DNA of 64,000 nt from Pelargonium tetragonum (lineage: Eukaryota > Streptophyta > Magnoliopsida > Geraniales > Geraniaceae), in NCBI GenBank assembly GCA_036897445.1, contig JAYMTL010000091.1:18149-82148 (forward strand). Direction: 5' to 3'. The notes below the pieces were generated by a model that had not been told where the DNA came from, did no database searches, and saw nothing but the letters and a program-made list of their open reading frames with translations. Within the stretch, counting starts at the first letter, position 1. The number at the start of each line of letters is the position of its first letter. Shown here in pieces: positions 1-11,665 of the stretch. The translations under genes were made by a program, and so were the position numbers.

Positions 1-1560
1 TCAACTTTGGCTTTCTTTTTTATTTGTATTCCTTCTTAGCTTTTTCAGGAGGAAGTCCTTGATTCAAGTTCAAGTAGTAAGGGGTTGCTGTGAACATAAA
101 TGTTCCTTTGCTGGATCTAGTGTAAAGAAGTGAATTCAATTCAAAAGGGAGAGGTAGAGTCTCGAATGTGTTAGTGGAATCCAATACAAGGGCCTTCTTA
201 CCGGGCAGGCCAGCCAGGTTTTTAGTGCACGGAAATGACCCTACCAGAGAGGATAGATAGATTTCCTACTTGGGTTACTGTATTTGAATAGATTCCGTTG
301 AATGAAAGAGTTCCTGTTCTAATTCTAAAGAAAGTCGTGAAGTAGTTAAGGTCACAGGGAATAAGTCGAAGGTTTATCTAGTATCGAGATTTTCAATTAG
401 CAGGCACAAGCTCTGAATGGGCTAATCAGGGTTTCGGTATAAGTTGTGAAGCCCTTAAGAATATATATATATATATGTGGGATAACTCTCAGTCTGGAAG
501 GGTATGTAGGTTCAGAGTACTCGATATTGATTGAAATGAAAAGGGATTTTATTAAGAAGTCCAGTACCAGAAGCATAGGTTCTAAGAAGGGAGGTTTATC
601 TAGTTCTAGCTGTAATTAGTTGCAATGAATAGTAGAAGGAGTAGGGTATGCAATAAAGTAGGTCCAGTTCTGGAGAAGGTGTAGTAGTAACCGGGGATGC
701 AGAAGTAAAAGGTAAAGACTTTACAGGGGCAGTTGCTAAGGAAGTTTTTAAAGTATGCTAAGTAAAAGCGTTTAAGTTTTTATAGAGATGTTGTTTACTG
801 CCGCTTTCATTTCATAAGATTTCAGAAGAATAAAAGGGCGATCCCTCTTAGAGAAAGAAAGTCAATCTTGTAGTATATACTGTATAAAAGAGGGGTTCAG
901 GGGAACGTGTTGTACTTTGAAACTTCCCCGACCCGAACTGGCCTATATGAGAGCCCCTTTAGAAAACGACTTTTAAGGTTAATATTCTGAATTTTCTCCC
1001 CTTAGAAGCTAGACCTGTCTATTCTTGTTGTTACCTGTCTTATAACCTGTAGCTAGTGGAGTTACTTTAATAGCTTCTTGTATTGTATAGATTTTGTAGT
1101 TGTTATGAGTCTTACTTACTTATGATCTTATAGAAAGTTAAATAAGTATATACTAGTCCAGTAGTGTGTTAGTATAGTATATAGGATAGTCTTAGTAATA
1201 TATGAGTACTTCCCAATAGAGACTAAGGAGTTTCATAGATAGATTCAGATTATATAGGAGTTCTAGTCAGTATGCTAGTTAGGGGGCTTTAGCCTAACCG
1301 GGGTTTTCTCTATTATAAGGTAAGGGAGCCGGGGTCAATTCATTTGGATAGCACTTCATGGGGCAAAGTCCGATCTAGCTAACAAGGAACGCATCTCTAT
1401 TATCAGCAATTCGAGAAGGATATGGTAAAATCCCGATGCTAATAGGGGGAATCCTAACTGATTATTGAAACTTAGAATAATTGAGATTCTGGATAGTCGC
1501 TTTGGCCTTGTTTGAATGAATCTGTATTCCTCGGTTCTCTAGGGCTTTCTACTATCTTCC
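1..1560. other. Noncoding stretch, texture A, purine-skewed
   Basis: No gene is visible. The + strand is rich in AAG, AGG and GTAG words up to about 960, then becomes T-rich with many TAGT words. It includes a TA microsatellite (461-476). The 10-mer AGCCAGGTTT at 212-221 also begins repeat R4 near 39786, so a worn R4 fragment may lie here. Nothing else is supported. Confidence 0.5.
461..476. repeat. TA dinucleotide microsatellite
   Basis: Eight uninterrupted AT/TA units. This is a simple repeat with no sign of function. Confidence 0.9.
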
Positions 1561-4500
1561 TAACTCATAAGCTGTAACTATATTCTATACTTCGTTCACT
1601 TCCCTGAGAATGACCCTTGAAAGTTTCTTCTCTTCTGCAAAACCAAGACTCAGTTCTATACTCATTATTTGTGAAACCTGTTCTTTCATTCTTAGAACCT
1701 TTTTTTGAAGCAGCTAAACTTACTTCACCTATAGAATCCCTTAGAAATTCCTTTAATTCAGTTAAATTCTTACTTTCTTTAAAGAGGAAGGCACATAGCT
1801 CGCTAAGTGTAAGGGGGTTCATCAAAGTTAGGAGTCTCTTATATTAGAATAGGTGTTGTATTACTCACAACATATGTAAATGTCACTTAGAATGAATCCA
1901 AGATGTAGAGCAAAAGTTCTCTTTTCTTTTCTTTTCAAAATTATTCTCTTTTTTGGCTTCACTAGTTAAATTGAAATTAAATAAAAGTCGGTTGGGTATT
2001 ATCTCGGTTCAAGTATGAGATTCCTGGACTTTATCATCTTCAACTTTAAAATAATAAAAGTCCTTGGTGGAATTACAAGAGGGTTACCCCTTTAAAATGA
2101 AAAAGAACCAAGTATGCAAAGCAAATCCTTATCTATTTTTTTTAGAGCTTTTATTAGTATAAAATAGTTTTATAGAATCCCAGAAAAAACTTGTGATGCT
2201 GTGTATTTTGTAAAAAAAACCGGGGATAATTTTCCTCCTCTTAACACAGAATTCTCCTAGCACAATTAACGAATAATATTTCTGATACCCTGAGTAGCCT
2301 TTAGCAAGGGTTTCTTTAGGGTTGGGGAATTTTAACTAGGCAAGAATCCCGTTTTGAGTAGTACAGATCCAGGAAGCTTAGTTCTTTTTTATTTTCATTT
2401 TTTGTAAATCCCCCCTCCTGTTAGGACTATATAAAGAACCTATCAAAGAGTTGGACAAAGTAAGGCGCTACCTTTTGTTTTGGAAGACTCTATTTCTAAA
2501 AAAAAATCTTATCTTTTCCCTTTCAGCGAAAGATTGGGTATTTTAAATTTGCGGAGAAGTTGAAGTTAAGGATTCCTTATCAGAGTAAGGAAATTCTTTT
2601 GCTTCTATAAATGTTTAAGGCTTGGGAAGAGTCCTTTTGGTTAGTTAATAAGGCGTATAATATGTAAATAATAAAGAGGATCCTATCCTACCTCAAACCT
2701 TTGGATAGGTTTAGTGCACTCTTGTCTTTCTAAGGATAAAGTGAGTATAAGCAGGAGATTTTATTAGGCTGCCGAGGATAACCTTGTCATAAAAAAGGGG
2801 GAAATTGAGCTCTATATTAACTTGAATCTTTTGAGCCTTGTACAATATGTAAAAATTGCGCTTTTGGTATAGCAGGAAACCCCTTTTCTGAGTGGTAGTC
2901 TCGAATGTTCTAACTAAGTGTTTATATATAATTAATAAAAGCGAGTGAAGAAATAAGAAAGAAGGGAACCCTTTAATATGTCACAATCCAGCCAGGAAAA
3001 ATCTTGTTCTATAAAACTTTTAGAGATACTATGGAAAAGAAAGCCTTCTTAACTCTAAATCTCTTAAAGAAACACTGACTTGGTGTACAGGGGCTCCTCT
3101 TAGAAAGGAAAGTCTAAGTAGATCAGTAAGCACAAAGCCTAAAGATACCCATGAAAGCTCTTTATTATAATCATAGACCCGTTCATACTCACACAATTTC
3201 TTATTACTTAATTTCTGATCAAAGTGGTTGAGAAACTCTCTGACCAGGCTGAAGTCAGGATGACACTTTAAATAAAGAGTATTCAGAATTGAAAGTCAAT
3301 TCCGGGTTTTTGTCCCTTACTCATATCGTAACCTTTCACTCAGCAGAGGATTCAGTGCTGCTTTAGAGTTTTAGCTGTTATATATTTTTTCTAGGTTCAC
3401 TTATAGGATTTATATAGGGAGGTCTACGATACTCCATGTGTCCAAAACTCTGGGTTCGCTTTGAGAGATTTAATAAAAGCTCAACCTAGCTAGTCAGGCC
3501 GAGTTTCTTGTCAAATTATATAGTATATAGTTTCATTTAGATTTAGAGAAGCTGAGAATCGAAAAACTCTTGCAGTGGCTAAATGATAGAAAAGTTTTCT
3601 TAGTAAAAGGGTTTAACTAAGGATGAGATAGACCCGAGTACAGGTTTACAGGAGAAATTTCAAAAATGAATTTTATTTATAGGACCCCCTGGTGTCTATG
3701 CCGAGAGCACTAAAAAGCAGAAAGCTTGCTATTAAGAGGCTCGTCAAGGCATAAGTGTCTCTCTTTTCAATAACATAAATCCTATAAAGAAGATTAGTAG
3801 AATACGAATTAAAGACTACAATCCTGCTAAAGTTCTTTTCTACTATCAATCTAGTTAAGTTAGTGAGAGTAGTACTCATAGAATAGGTTCCAACAAGTGA
3901 TATAGGCCCTCGCTTTGGGAAGAGTCAAAATCTTTCCTTTCTTATTTTAATCCGGGAATTCTATTCAATATTAGGGGTGCCTTAGTAAAACTTACTTTAT
4001 TGCTTTATTGAAAGAGCCCAAATTGAAGTCGAATAGCTTCTTTTTCTATTCTCTGAGTGTAAAGAAAGTAAAAAATTTGGAATTGAAGGTATAGCACAAC
4101 GACTTTTTGACCGTAAACCAAGGGTTCTAATCTGGCGTAATTCACCCTTCATTTTTGCTCTTTGTCTTTAGAGAGTGGCCCGCCTAAAAGAAGTTTTATC
4201 AAAAAATCAAACTCTGTTTCTGGATGTGTCAAGCTTTTAAGAGTAAAGGGCTCCTTGCTCTCTTTATAGTACAACGCATGCGGGTAGTTTTTTCATTAAA
4301 CTGTGCCATAAAATCCGAGTCTCGTAGTCTTAAAAAGTGGAGTATTTGATCCTACCTAAAACCCTATGTCTATCTATGGACCGTGGAAGTAATGCTCAAT
4401 AGTGGATTTATAAGGAGCTTCTACTTCGATAAAGGATTATATATTAGGCAAGTCTGCTGTTCAATTCGTAAAAAAAGACTTCGTTCAAGCTAAGGGATTT

Positions 4501-7100
4501 TTTCTGAAACAGCGTAGATATTTTATTTCCTAAATATTACGGATTATGAATGCTTTTTCGAAGAGAGTTAAATTTGCAAGGAGACCCTTTAGTAGTTTTT
4601 TCCAAAAGTGCAAAATAAAAAACTAAATATATACTTTTTCCATGAAGAATAGAGCGAGCTTTTTTTTTAATAAGGGACGAACTCTTTTATTATGGAACCC
4701 GCGCTTTGATGATCTACACTAAAAAAACCTAAAATGAATTGAGGGGGTTGAAACCAACTAAATAGGTACCAAAACCGGAATGCCTTACCAACTGCCCCTT
4801 TATACATTGAAGCATCGGGACTCCGAGAAAGTAAATAATAAGTTATTTTAGCAATTTCACAAATTATGGAACGGGACCACTTAACTTACTGCCAAAAATA
4901 TATTACTGAGTTCCTTTTGTTAGCTTAGGATTGCAGTCCCTCTTTGTAAATAGAACCCCTTACGCCTAGTCTCTATCTCAACCTTCATACCTATTGTAAT
5001 ATCTATAATCTTAGTCGGAAAACTCTTCCCTGCTTCTTTCTTTACAGCCATAACTTTTCCTGGCGATACCCGCTTTATTAGCCTTACCCCTTCTTAGAAC
5101 TCTTACTCTCTATCTTTTCAGTCTTCCTAGGAGTTTTTGTATTAGTTAGTATTCCGACTGTAGTAATGTATTATAGTTATAATAGTTCCTTTTTTAGTCC
5201 TATCTCTATTTATTATCTTTCTTACTTCTTAGTAATGTAATAGGCATAGGAGTGATAGGTGTATTAAACTTGTTAGTAGATTGTATTACTCAGTATTTTT
5301 AGTATTAGAGATTTCTTTATATAGAGCAGACCTACACACGTTAGGACGCCCGCCACTTCTTATTGACTTACTTTAGATTCGCTTGAGTTTTTGCTAATTA
5401 GAAAACAGGGCAACAGAAGGAAGAAAAGAACTCCTTCTATCTTATCTTTTAATTACCCTACCAGAACCATCTTACTTTAGCTTTCATTCTAAATACTCCA
5501 ACTCTTATTCATAACTATCTTCTTCAGGGCTATACTCCTATGGGATACCTTTCCTTTTAGCTAGACCTGCACGTATGCATTATTTTGTAAAAAAAACTTA
5601 CCCAAAATATAGCAATATTTCTTGTACTTTCATCCTCAACCGGATACGAATGAGCGCTAGCCCTGTTTGAACTGTTTCGAAGTAGAAGCCTTTCCTAGTT
5701 GCCTACGCCTCATTTTACTAATATTGAGAAATTTAGCAAGTTTCTATTTTTGTTAGCATACCCTTAAGGATTCTCTTTTTAGACGTCCGCTGCAGCTCGT
5801 ATGCTATTCGAATTCCGATCTCCAACAAAAAAGAAGGGGGTAGACCCAAGTTAGTCTAAGAATACTTTTATTATAATTATAATAAACTAAACCTATAAAA
5901 AACAAAAGCGGATATGATTTACTTCTACTCTTATGTTAGCCTAATCCAAAAAATGCTAAATCTAAATAAAACCTATATGGATGGCAAGTAATAGTCGACT
6001 CAGTGCACTCCGAAAAAATGCCCTTTACCTTTAGAATAAGAACCCTCGGCTTTAGAATACACTGCTTGTGTACTAAGGTCCTCCCTAGCTCAACGCTAAA
6101 TATCCTGCAGTTAGTGCTTATGTAACATAAGTTAAAAGCATAAAGTTATACCCGTATAAGGAGACTCTTCTTTTGTGTATAATATCATTTTTGACCTAAA
6201 TCTTTCTTTAGCGGGTTTTCTGCTTAGAGGATCCAGAAAAGTTTAGATATAAAACTCAAGTAACAGATACCTACGCTAAAAGAGATACTAAAGTTACGGT
6301 TCCTACACTCCATCATAATTTTCTACGGAGTACCTTAAAGAAAGGAAAACTCCTATCCACTATCAACACGAGAAAGTCCGCTATGCCCTTAAAAATTTTT
6401 TTAATAAAAGTAAAGAAGCTACTTTATAATAAAAAAAACTCTCCGCAAAAAAAATCAAAAAAGAGAAGAGTAACTGACTTAAGTTATTGCACAGAGACTT
6501 AAAAGAATTCAGTATTATGTGTTATTGGTTCTCCACTTGTAACTATGTCAAATTATGAAAACTCACAAGGAATATCTTAATTTCTTAATTATTTTCTAAG
6601 TTTCCCCTACTTGTTGGATTTTCCTTATAAGGAGCTCCCGGTGTTAAAAACCGAGTTTCGTTCCTTAAAATGAAAACTGAAAATTAGACTTTTAGACACA
6701 ACCCCTAGATTTATAAAATTCAGTGATTCTAGGGTCCCTTTTTTCTTGCTGACTTTACTTTATGTAAATGGGATTTATATGTTTAGCTTGTTTATTAGAC
6801 ATAAAATTAACGCTTTACTTTAATAAGTTTAATAAGAGACTTTTTCAGGTTGCTTGGAATGAAGTCAAATTCTACATTTGGTGAGTTTCTACCAAAGAGG
6901 TACCAGCAGCATGAGAGTAAGACTTTTTTTGCATACATTAACGGAACCTTCTTATCTAGTTTCTAGTTACGAATACTATGTCGTCTTTGTTCTTAAGTAC
7001 ATTACTCTATTTCATGATATGAATAAGAGTTCCATATATAAATATAAAGATTCTCTTAACTCAGGCTTTGTTAGACTGATGCCTTTATTGTAAATAAATT
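1561..7100. other. Noncoding stretch, texture B
   Basis: AT-rich sequence with frequent stops in all six frames. Open frames reach at most 86 codons (minus strand, 1565-1825) and look like chance. Short GC islets flanked by A/T runs recur, and a TTTTGTAAAAAAAAC word appears both near 2203 and near 5583. I see no RNA gene, mobile element or long repeat. Confidence 0.5.
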
Positions 7101-7227
7101 CCAAGAGTTTTTGTTCACCTTTTTCGTCGACTTGAATTTGAACGTTTGGATTGCTTAGTCTTTAAGGGAATACAAAAAGGAACTCTTAACAAGAGGTATC
7201 TTAACCAACTGTTCACTCTATACTGTA

Positions 7228-7245
7228 ATATATATATATATATAT
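7228..7245. repeat. AT dinucleotide microsatellite
   Basis: Nine AT units, just upstream of the repeat-rich 7.2-9.4 kb region. Simple repeat, no evident function. Confidence 0.9.
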
Positions 7246-7719
7246 CTAAAAGGGAAAGAGAAGAGTGAGGAATCTGCTATCCTATCTTTCAGTAAGTGTA
7301 AAGAGGAAGATATTGATATCTGTAGTCTTTTGAGCTCCTAAGTTTCCAGTTGAAAGGAATTGAGATGTAAAGTCAAGACTCAAGCCAGTTTGCTATACAT
7401 GGATGAAAAGCCCTAAACAAATCCAGAACTAGAACTATAGACTTCACAACTAGTAACTTCTTTTTATTGAGGACAGGGTAAATAGAGAAGAGGAAGGTAT
7501 CGAAGATAAACTAGGAATCCTGTATGCTACTTAGATCCCGTAATACCGCGTCAGTTTCTAAACAAGGCAATTTTACTAAGAAATGAGACGGAATTTGGTT
7601 TCATATGACTTTGGTCACCTTGGCCCTTTCAAAAGCTATGTGACCTTAGTGTCTAATTATAGAAAAAGATAGGAAATTCAAGGATACCTTTTGCCCCTAC
7701 TCTTATAAGGCCATTTACT

Positions 7720-7980
7720 CCATAGCGATAAACACAGGGAAGCAGGGGTATACACCTTCAACCTATCAGACACTTACTAACTGACTATCAGAGTCATACT
7801 AAGAATGAGATTAGAACTACTTATTCAACTATGCCAGGAAAGACACTTTCACTAGCAACAGGGAATACCAAGCCTAACAAGAAGAATCAGATCTTAGCTC
7901 CAATAAAAAGAATAATAAGAAGAGTGCCGGTTTCGCTCCTCTAGCTTCTACTCCTTCCTACTAATAAAAAAGTGACAGTT
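7720..7980 (+). repeat. R1 degenerate repeat, tandem copy 1
   Basis: First of two imperfect tandem copies with a period near 400 bp. Landmarks are GCGATAAACACAGGGAAG (about 7725-7742), the exact 15-mer ACAGGGAATACCAAG (7858-7872), an A-rich AAGAAGAATCAGATCTTAGCT block, and a CT-rich block around 7936-7965. The second copy has counterparts in the same order at 8121, 8265-8279, 8300 and 8330. The GATAAAC start resembles the copies at 49.4-51.5 kb. The limits are approximate and set by eye. Confidence 0.5.
7732..7944 (+). other. Open frame inside R1, 70 codons, probably not a gene
   Basis: The frame is open from the TAA at 7729 to the TAG at 7942, but the first ATG is at 7831, leaving only 37 codons. 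The predicted product is polar and basic, with Asn, Lys, Thr and Arg predominating and an ATGNTKPNKKNQILAP stretch. In the sister copy (8.26 kb) the same ATGNTK start is followed soon by a stop. A frame of this length is expected by chance at this composition. The shared peptide could simply reflect the DNA repeat, or it could be a relic of an old coding sequence. No family is recognised. Confidence 0.15.
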
Positions 7981-8114
7981 ACAGGTAAAAAGACAAAGAG
8001 AAAGAAAAGAGCTTTTGGGTGTTATAAAGGGATCTATTCACATTCATATTAGCACTTGCCTCCGCTAACGCTTCAGTCGGTAAGAGAGATTCCTTCCTGT
8101 TACTATCTAGGCAG

Positions 8115-8370
8115 GCACCGCCCTCGATAAGGATAAAAACAAAGTACAAAGAAGAATTCCCTTAGAGACAAAGAAGAACTAGAATATGAAACTACTATAA
8201 ATAAGAAGCTAATAATTAGGGTATCTCCAATGATCCAATAAGAGGAATATGTACAAAAGCAGCTACAGGGAATACCAAGACCCAACCCTATAAGACAAAG
8301 ACGATCTAGCTTCCAATAGATCTTCTAGAACTCTGACTACTCCTACTTTCCTAAACCTAAAAAGAAGGTT
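8115..8370 (+). repeat. R1 degenerate repeat, tandem copy 2
   Basis: Second copy of the roughly 400 bp unit. It carries CTCGATAAGGATAAAAACAAAG near 8119, the exact 15-mer ACAGGGAATACCAAG at 8265-8279, then GACGATCTAGCTTCCAATAG and a CT-rich block near 8328-8350. Offsets to copy 1 are about 395-407 bp at each landmark, which argues for an old tandem duplication with many substitutions and small indels. Confidence 0.5.
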
Positions 8371-8374
8371 TTGG

Positions 8375-8430
8375 AGATATATCTATCTTTCCTGGTTTTG
8401 GGTTCAGAGGAGAGTGAAGCAGGCAGCGAA
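8375..8430 (+). repeat. R2 degenerate repeat, partial copy E
   Basis: Contains TTTCCTGGTTTTGGGTTCAGAGG. R2 copy B at 53404 has the matching TTTCCTAGCTTTTGGGTTCAGAGG, differing by one substitution and one inserted base. The 3' half of R2, which ends in AAAGTACTC elsewhere, is not recognisable here. Confidence 0.5.
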
Positions 8431-10400
8431 GGTTGCAAGGGGTTGTAAAGTCAAGTTGATTACAGATTTGAGCTATTTACTCAGGCATTCTAACAAAGGA
8501 AAGGTTATAGTGTTATGGAATTAGAAGAACTTATTTTAAAAGGGTTCCTTTGATTCTAGTTCAGTCTCTGAAAAGTAGCTTGGTTTTATAAGTTTGTAGG
8601 ACCTTACCTTGAATATTCCAGAGTTTGAAAGAAAGTAAGTGGGTCAAGAAGAGCAGGGTAGGGAGTAAGCTGGAGATACAGAGTATAGGTACAGCTCTTA
8701 GTCGGAAAGGCCTAAAGGTTTAGGGTTTTATAACTAGTAAAGTAGTAGTGGAGATTTGTATCTAGTAGGGAAGATCTTGATTATGAGAGTCCCAAAAGGA
8801 TAGAATTTAGAGTAACTAAACTCTTTTCCTAAGATCCCAGTTCTTTTCAGTTTTTATTGAAAGCATTCCTTTGTTAATGTGAAAGTGTCCTCCTTAATTT
8901 GAAGTTTAGTAGGTTCCTAACGGGATAAACAGGTCTTCTGTTCTCCTTATCTAGTAGATCTAGATTTTCTTAGTCTTACAAGTGCTATGGGATTTGTGCC
9001 GTTAGTTTAAGAAATTCGTACAAAGTGGAAAGAAACAAAAGTCACTAATTGAGGTAGGGTATCTCTCCCAGAATCTCTTTTTTGTATAAGCTAGGTTTTA
9101 GTCAAAAGGTCTAGCGGATTGCTAGGCTCTAACAGATAGTATCGTTTCTTCAATTCAACGGGATATTAAGAAGTAGGCAGGAAAGCAAGTCAGTAAAGAA
9201 AAGTAGTAGATGCTGCTAAAGTCTAGGTATCAATTTCGGAGATAGAAGCAGGTAGATTTCCTAGTTTTTATGGAGTGAGTGCCCTTGGGATTAGAACTTA
9301 CCATATTTGTATATTCCTTCCGGGGAAAGAGCTCTAGTTTGAAACAAAGTTTTGGAGTGGGAAGTAGGTAGAGATTTAAGATGGTAAAGGTAGGTAAAGG
9401 TCTTTTTCAAGAGTCACAAGAGGTTAGGTTGAGGTATCCTGAAGTGCGGCAAAAAACTGCGGGAGAAGTGATAAAGAATTCATACGAAAAGGAAACAGCT
9501 GGAAGTTTCTAAGAATTATCAAGTAAGTAAGTAAAGGGTTTGCTAGGTGTGATTAAGAAACTTTGATGTGAAATCGTTTCCTTTTGCGGAAGTAGGTGTT
9601 TTTACCAATTCACTCAGTCAGGGATTCCCTTCAATTTATGTGTAGAAGCTAGGTTTTTGGCATTTTGAAACTGGTGGAACAATGAAAACCTCCTTCTCGG
9701 TGCTTCCGAGTAAAAAATCCTAACAGGAACTCCGGTCGAAAGGAAAGTTTTAACAGAAAAAGGGGGGAGTCTCGATATTAGATTCTGCTTTGTTTTAGGT
9801 TTCAAATTCCTGATATTCAATAGAACTCTCTCTGGGGGTTTCCTTCTATTTATTTGATTGGTTCTAAACCAGGTTTTCAAGACGAAACAGGATGGGCTCT
9901 AAATTTCAAACAAATGTACAGCGCCTTACAAAGCATCCTTAAAGTGTTTCAAAGAAGAGAAAGAACCGAAAATTCTTTTTGACCGGATACTCTCAGCCGG
10001 GGATCCCTTTTCGTACTCTAGGATTTAGGTCGGGTAGGTAATAAGAAGTAAAAGATCTATAATCAGGATTTTTTTTAGTTTAAAGAAAGAGTCCTTTTTT
10101 GAGAAAAATTCCGTTTCAGATAGGGAATTTCGGGATACCTCTTGAAGGCCCTCCCTCAACTTATAGCACATACTAAACAATGCCCTTACCTACAGAGTAC
10201 TTACTAAGCTGGCACTTGAAAGAGGGGCATGAAAATGTCTAAAATCAAACGCATAAGGTCTCGGATGCCAAAAAAGTTTGTTTACTGGATAGGCTAACTT
10301 CACGTAAAGATTCTTTCTTTCTAAGGAAATCCATAAGACTTTAGAGTATAGTAGCTTCTGCAATCCAAAATCTCCTTCATTGAAATTTCTTTTTCTCAAT
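8431..10400. other. Noncoding stretch with R3 traces
   Basis: The + strand is purine-skewed up to about 9550, and the texture becomes AT-rich afterwards. R3-type words occur at 8981-8995 and 9279-9308. The open frames at 9614-9880 and 10190-10405 (both minus, 88 and 71 codons) have basic, featureless products and no support as genes. Confidence 0.45.
9279..9308 (+). repeat. R3 short dispersed repeat
   Basis: A GTGC-CTTGGGATTAGAACTTAC block followed by ATATTT. It shares the 11-mer ATTAGAACTTA (9290-9300) with 39932-39942. A similar TGCTTTGGGATT...GAACCTGTT lies at 52725-52748, and a weaker match at 8981-8995. It is too short to name as any known element. Confidence 0.4.
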
Positions 10401-10778
10401 TTCATTCATTCTTTTTTCTTTCTATAAATAGAACCTTGCCTTCTTTACATCCTTTTTCTACTCCTTTTCTATTTATGCCTCAGGCCCTCCTTATAAATCA
10501 CTTAGATAGAGTCAAAGACTGTCTCTGTGACTCTAAATAAGGATAAGTAGGATCTCCTAAATTCCTTTTCTTGTCTACTTAGTCTGAACGGTAAAGCGGA
10601 ATCAATTCTTTGGAATGACCGTTGGTTCAAGTCTTAGTTGTTATAGTTGTTTTGCTAAGGGTCTACTCTTCCTTCAATGTCTTATTTGTTTATTGAGAAC
10701 GAAGAGAGTAACCTAGCGCGTGTATGATAGTCTCTCTCCTACCGAGTAGTGTAAGAGATTATCCTTGAGGGTACACGA

Positions 10779-11100
10779 ATGAATACACGACAGCACTTCT
10801 TGCTCTTCTTTCTTTCTTATACTTTCTTCTATATTCTTACTTGTTTTAGTGAGCTAGTGTTCGGATTCTTTATTCCTTTCTTGACGTTAGAGTTTGAGCT
10901 AGATTTCTTTGTTTCTTGTTTTAGGATTAGAGTTAGCAGAAGAAGGGGTAGACGCTTTAGGAGCTTGAGCCTTAGTCTTAAAAGGAGAAGAGGAAAGGAT
11001 GCTACCCCTACCCGCACTGACATCTGATACTTACTCTGCTGACTTAACTAATTCTGACCTAGCTGATTTACTTGCTTCTTCATCTTCATCCCCTTCCTAA
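10779..11100 (+). pseudogene. Possible decayed ORF ending in the R7 block
   Basis: An ATG at 10779 opens 82 codons. The first 45 or so residues are strongly hydrophobic (Leu/Phe/Tyr-rich, one or two possible membrane segments). They are followed by an Arg/Ser-rich basic stretch, then GKDATPTRTDI and a stop at 11025. In the +1 frame, overlapping from 10999, translation continues through an acidic, Ser-rich tail (TSD...ADLTNSDLADLL...SSSSS) to TAA at 11098. Copy 2 of R7 reads GKDKTPTTTSDSDLTEL in a single frame, which suggests that copy 1 may have suffered a frameshift near 11010-11020. No family is recognised. It may be a decayed coding sequence or chance plus a DNA repeat. Confidence 0.2.
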
Positions 11101-11150
11101 TCTGTATCTGTCTTTTACTTGCTTTAGTTTTCTCTTTACTACCTGTTGCT
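10991..11150 (+). repeat. R7 repeat, copy 1
   Basis: Aligns by eye with 11530-11665. Both begin AGG(G)AAAGGAT, run through an ACCC/ACAC-rich link to ACATCTGAT, then alternate CTGACTTAACT-type words, then GCTTCTTC, CCCCTTC, CTGTATCT and TTAGTTTTCT in the same order. The ordered chain of matches is unlikely to be chance, although each copy carries several indels. Confidence 0.5.
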
Positions 11151-11529
11151 ATAAATTTCTTCTTCTTTGTATTCTTACTTGCTCTTTGAGTTAGAGAGTT
11201 AGATTTGCACTCTGCCTTATGAGCTATACCTAACTAAGAGGCGATACTAAGCCAATACCAAGAGATAGAGTAGATAGGGGAAGTAGTCTATAGGATAGGT
11301 ATCAAGTTCCAGAAACTGTAGGCTGTAGGATTGCTCTACATGGAAAATGAATAATCAGTCTCTTTTTAGCTCTCTAGGATATCCAGTTTCCAGAAAAAGC
11401 ACGATCCCTCTACCTACATGAAAAAAGTACTCAAAGTGTACGAAATCCCTCCCGAGCAGGACACCCTTTTTGAGATAGAAAACCGAGTCAACCCTTGGGG
11501 TTTAGGAGGGAATAGGCATGTTCTTGAGA

Positions 11530-11665
11530 GGGAAGGATAAGACACCGACAACAACATCTGATTCTGACTTAACTGAGTTAACTTTTGCAGCTTCTTCGGC
11601 TTAACTGGACCCCCTTCTTCTTTCTGCATACTTTGACTACTCTGTATCTTAGTTTTCTTAAGAGT
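11530..11665 (+). repeat. R7 repeat, copy 2
   Basis: Counterpart of 10991-11150, about 540 bp downstream. In the frame starting at 11521 it reads an acidic Thr/Ser/Asp peptide (KDKTPTTTSDSDLTEL, then FAASSA) to TAA at 11602. The similarity to copy 1 is visible in both DNA and peptide. No ATG or longer frame accompanies it, so it is not a gene now. Confidence 0.5.
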
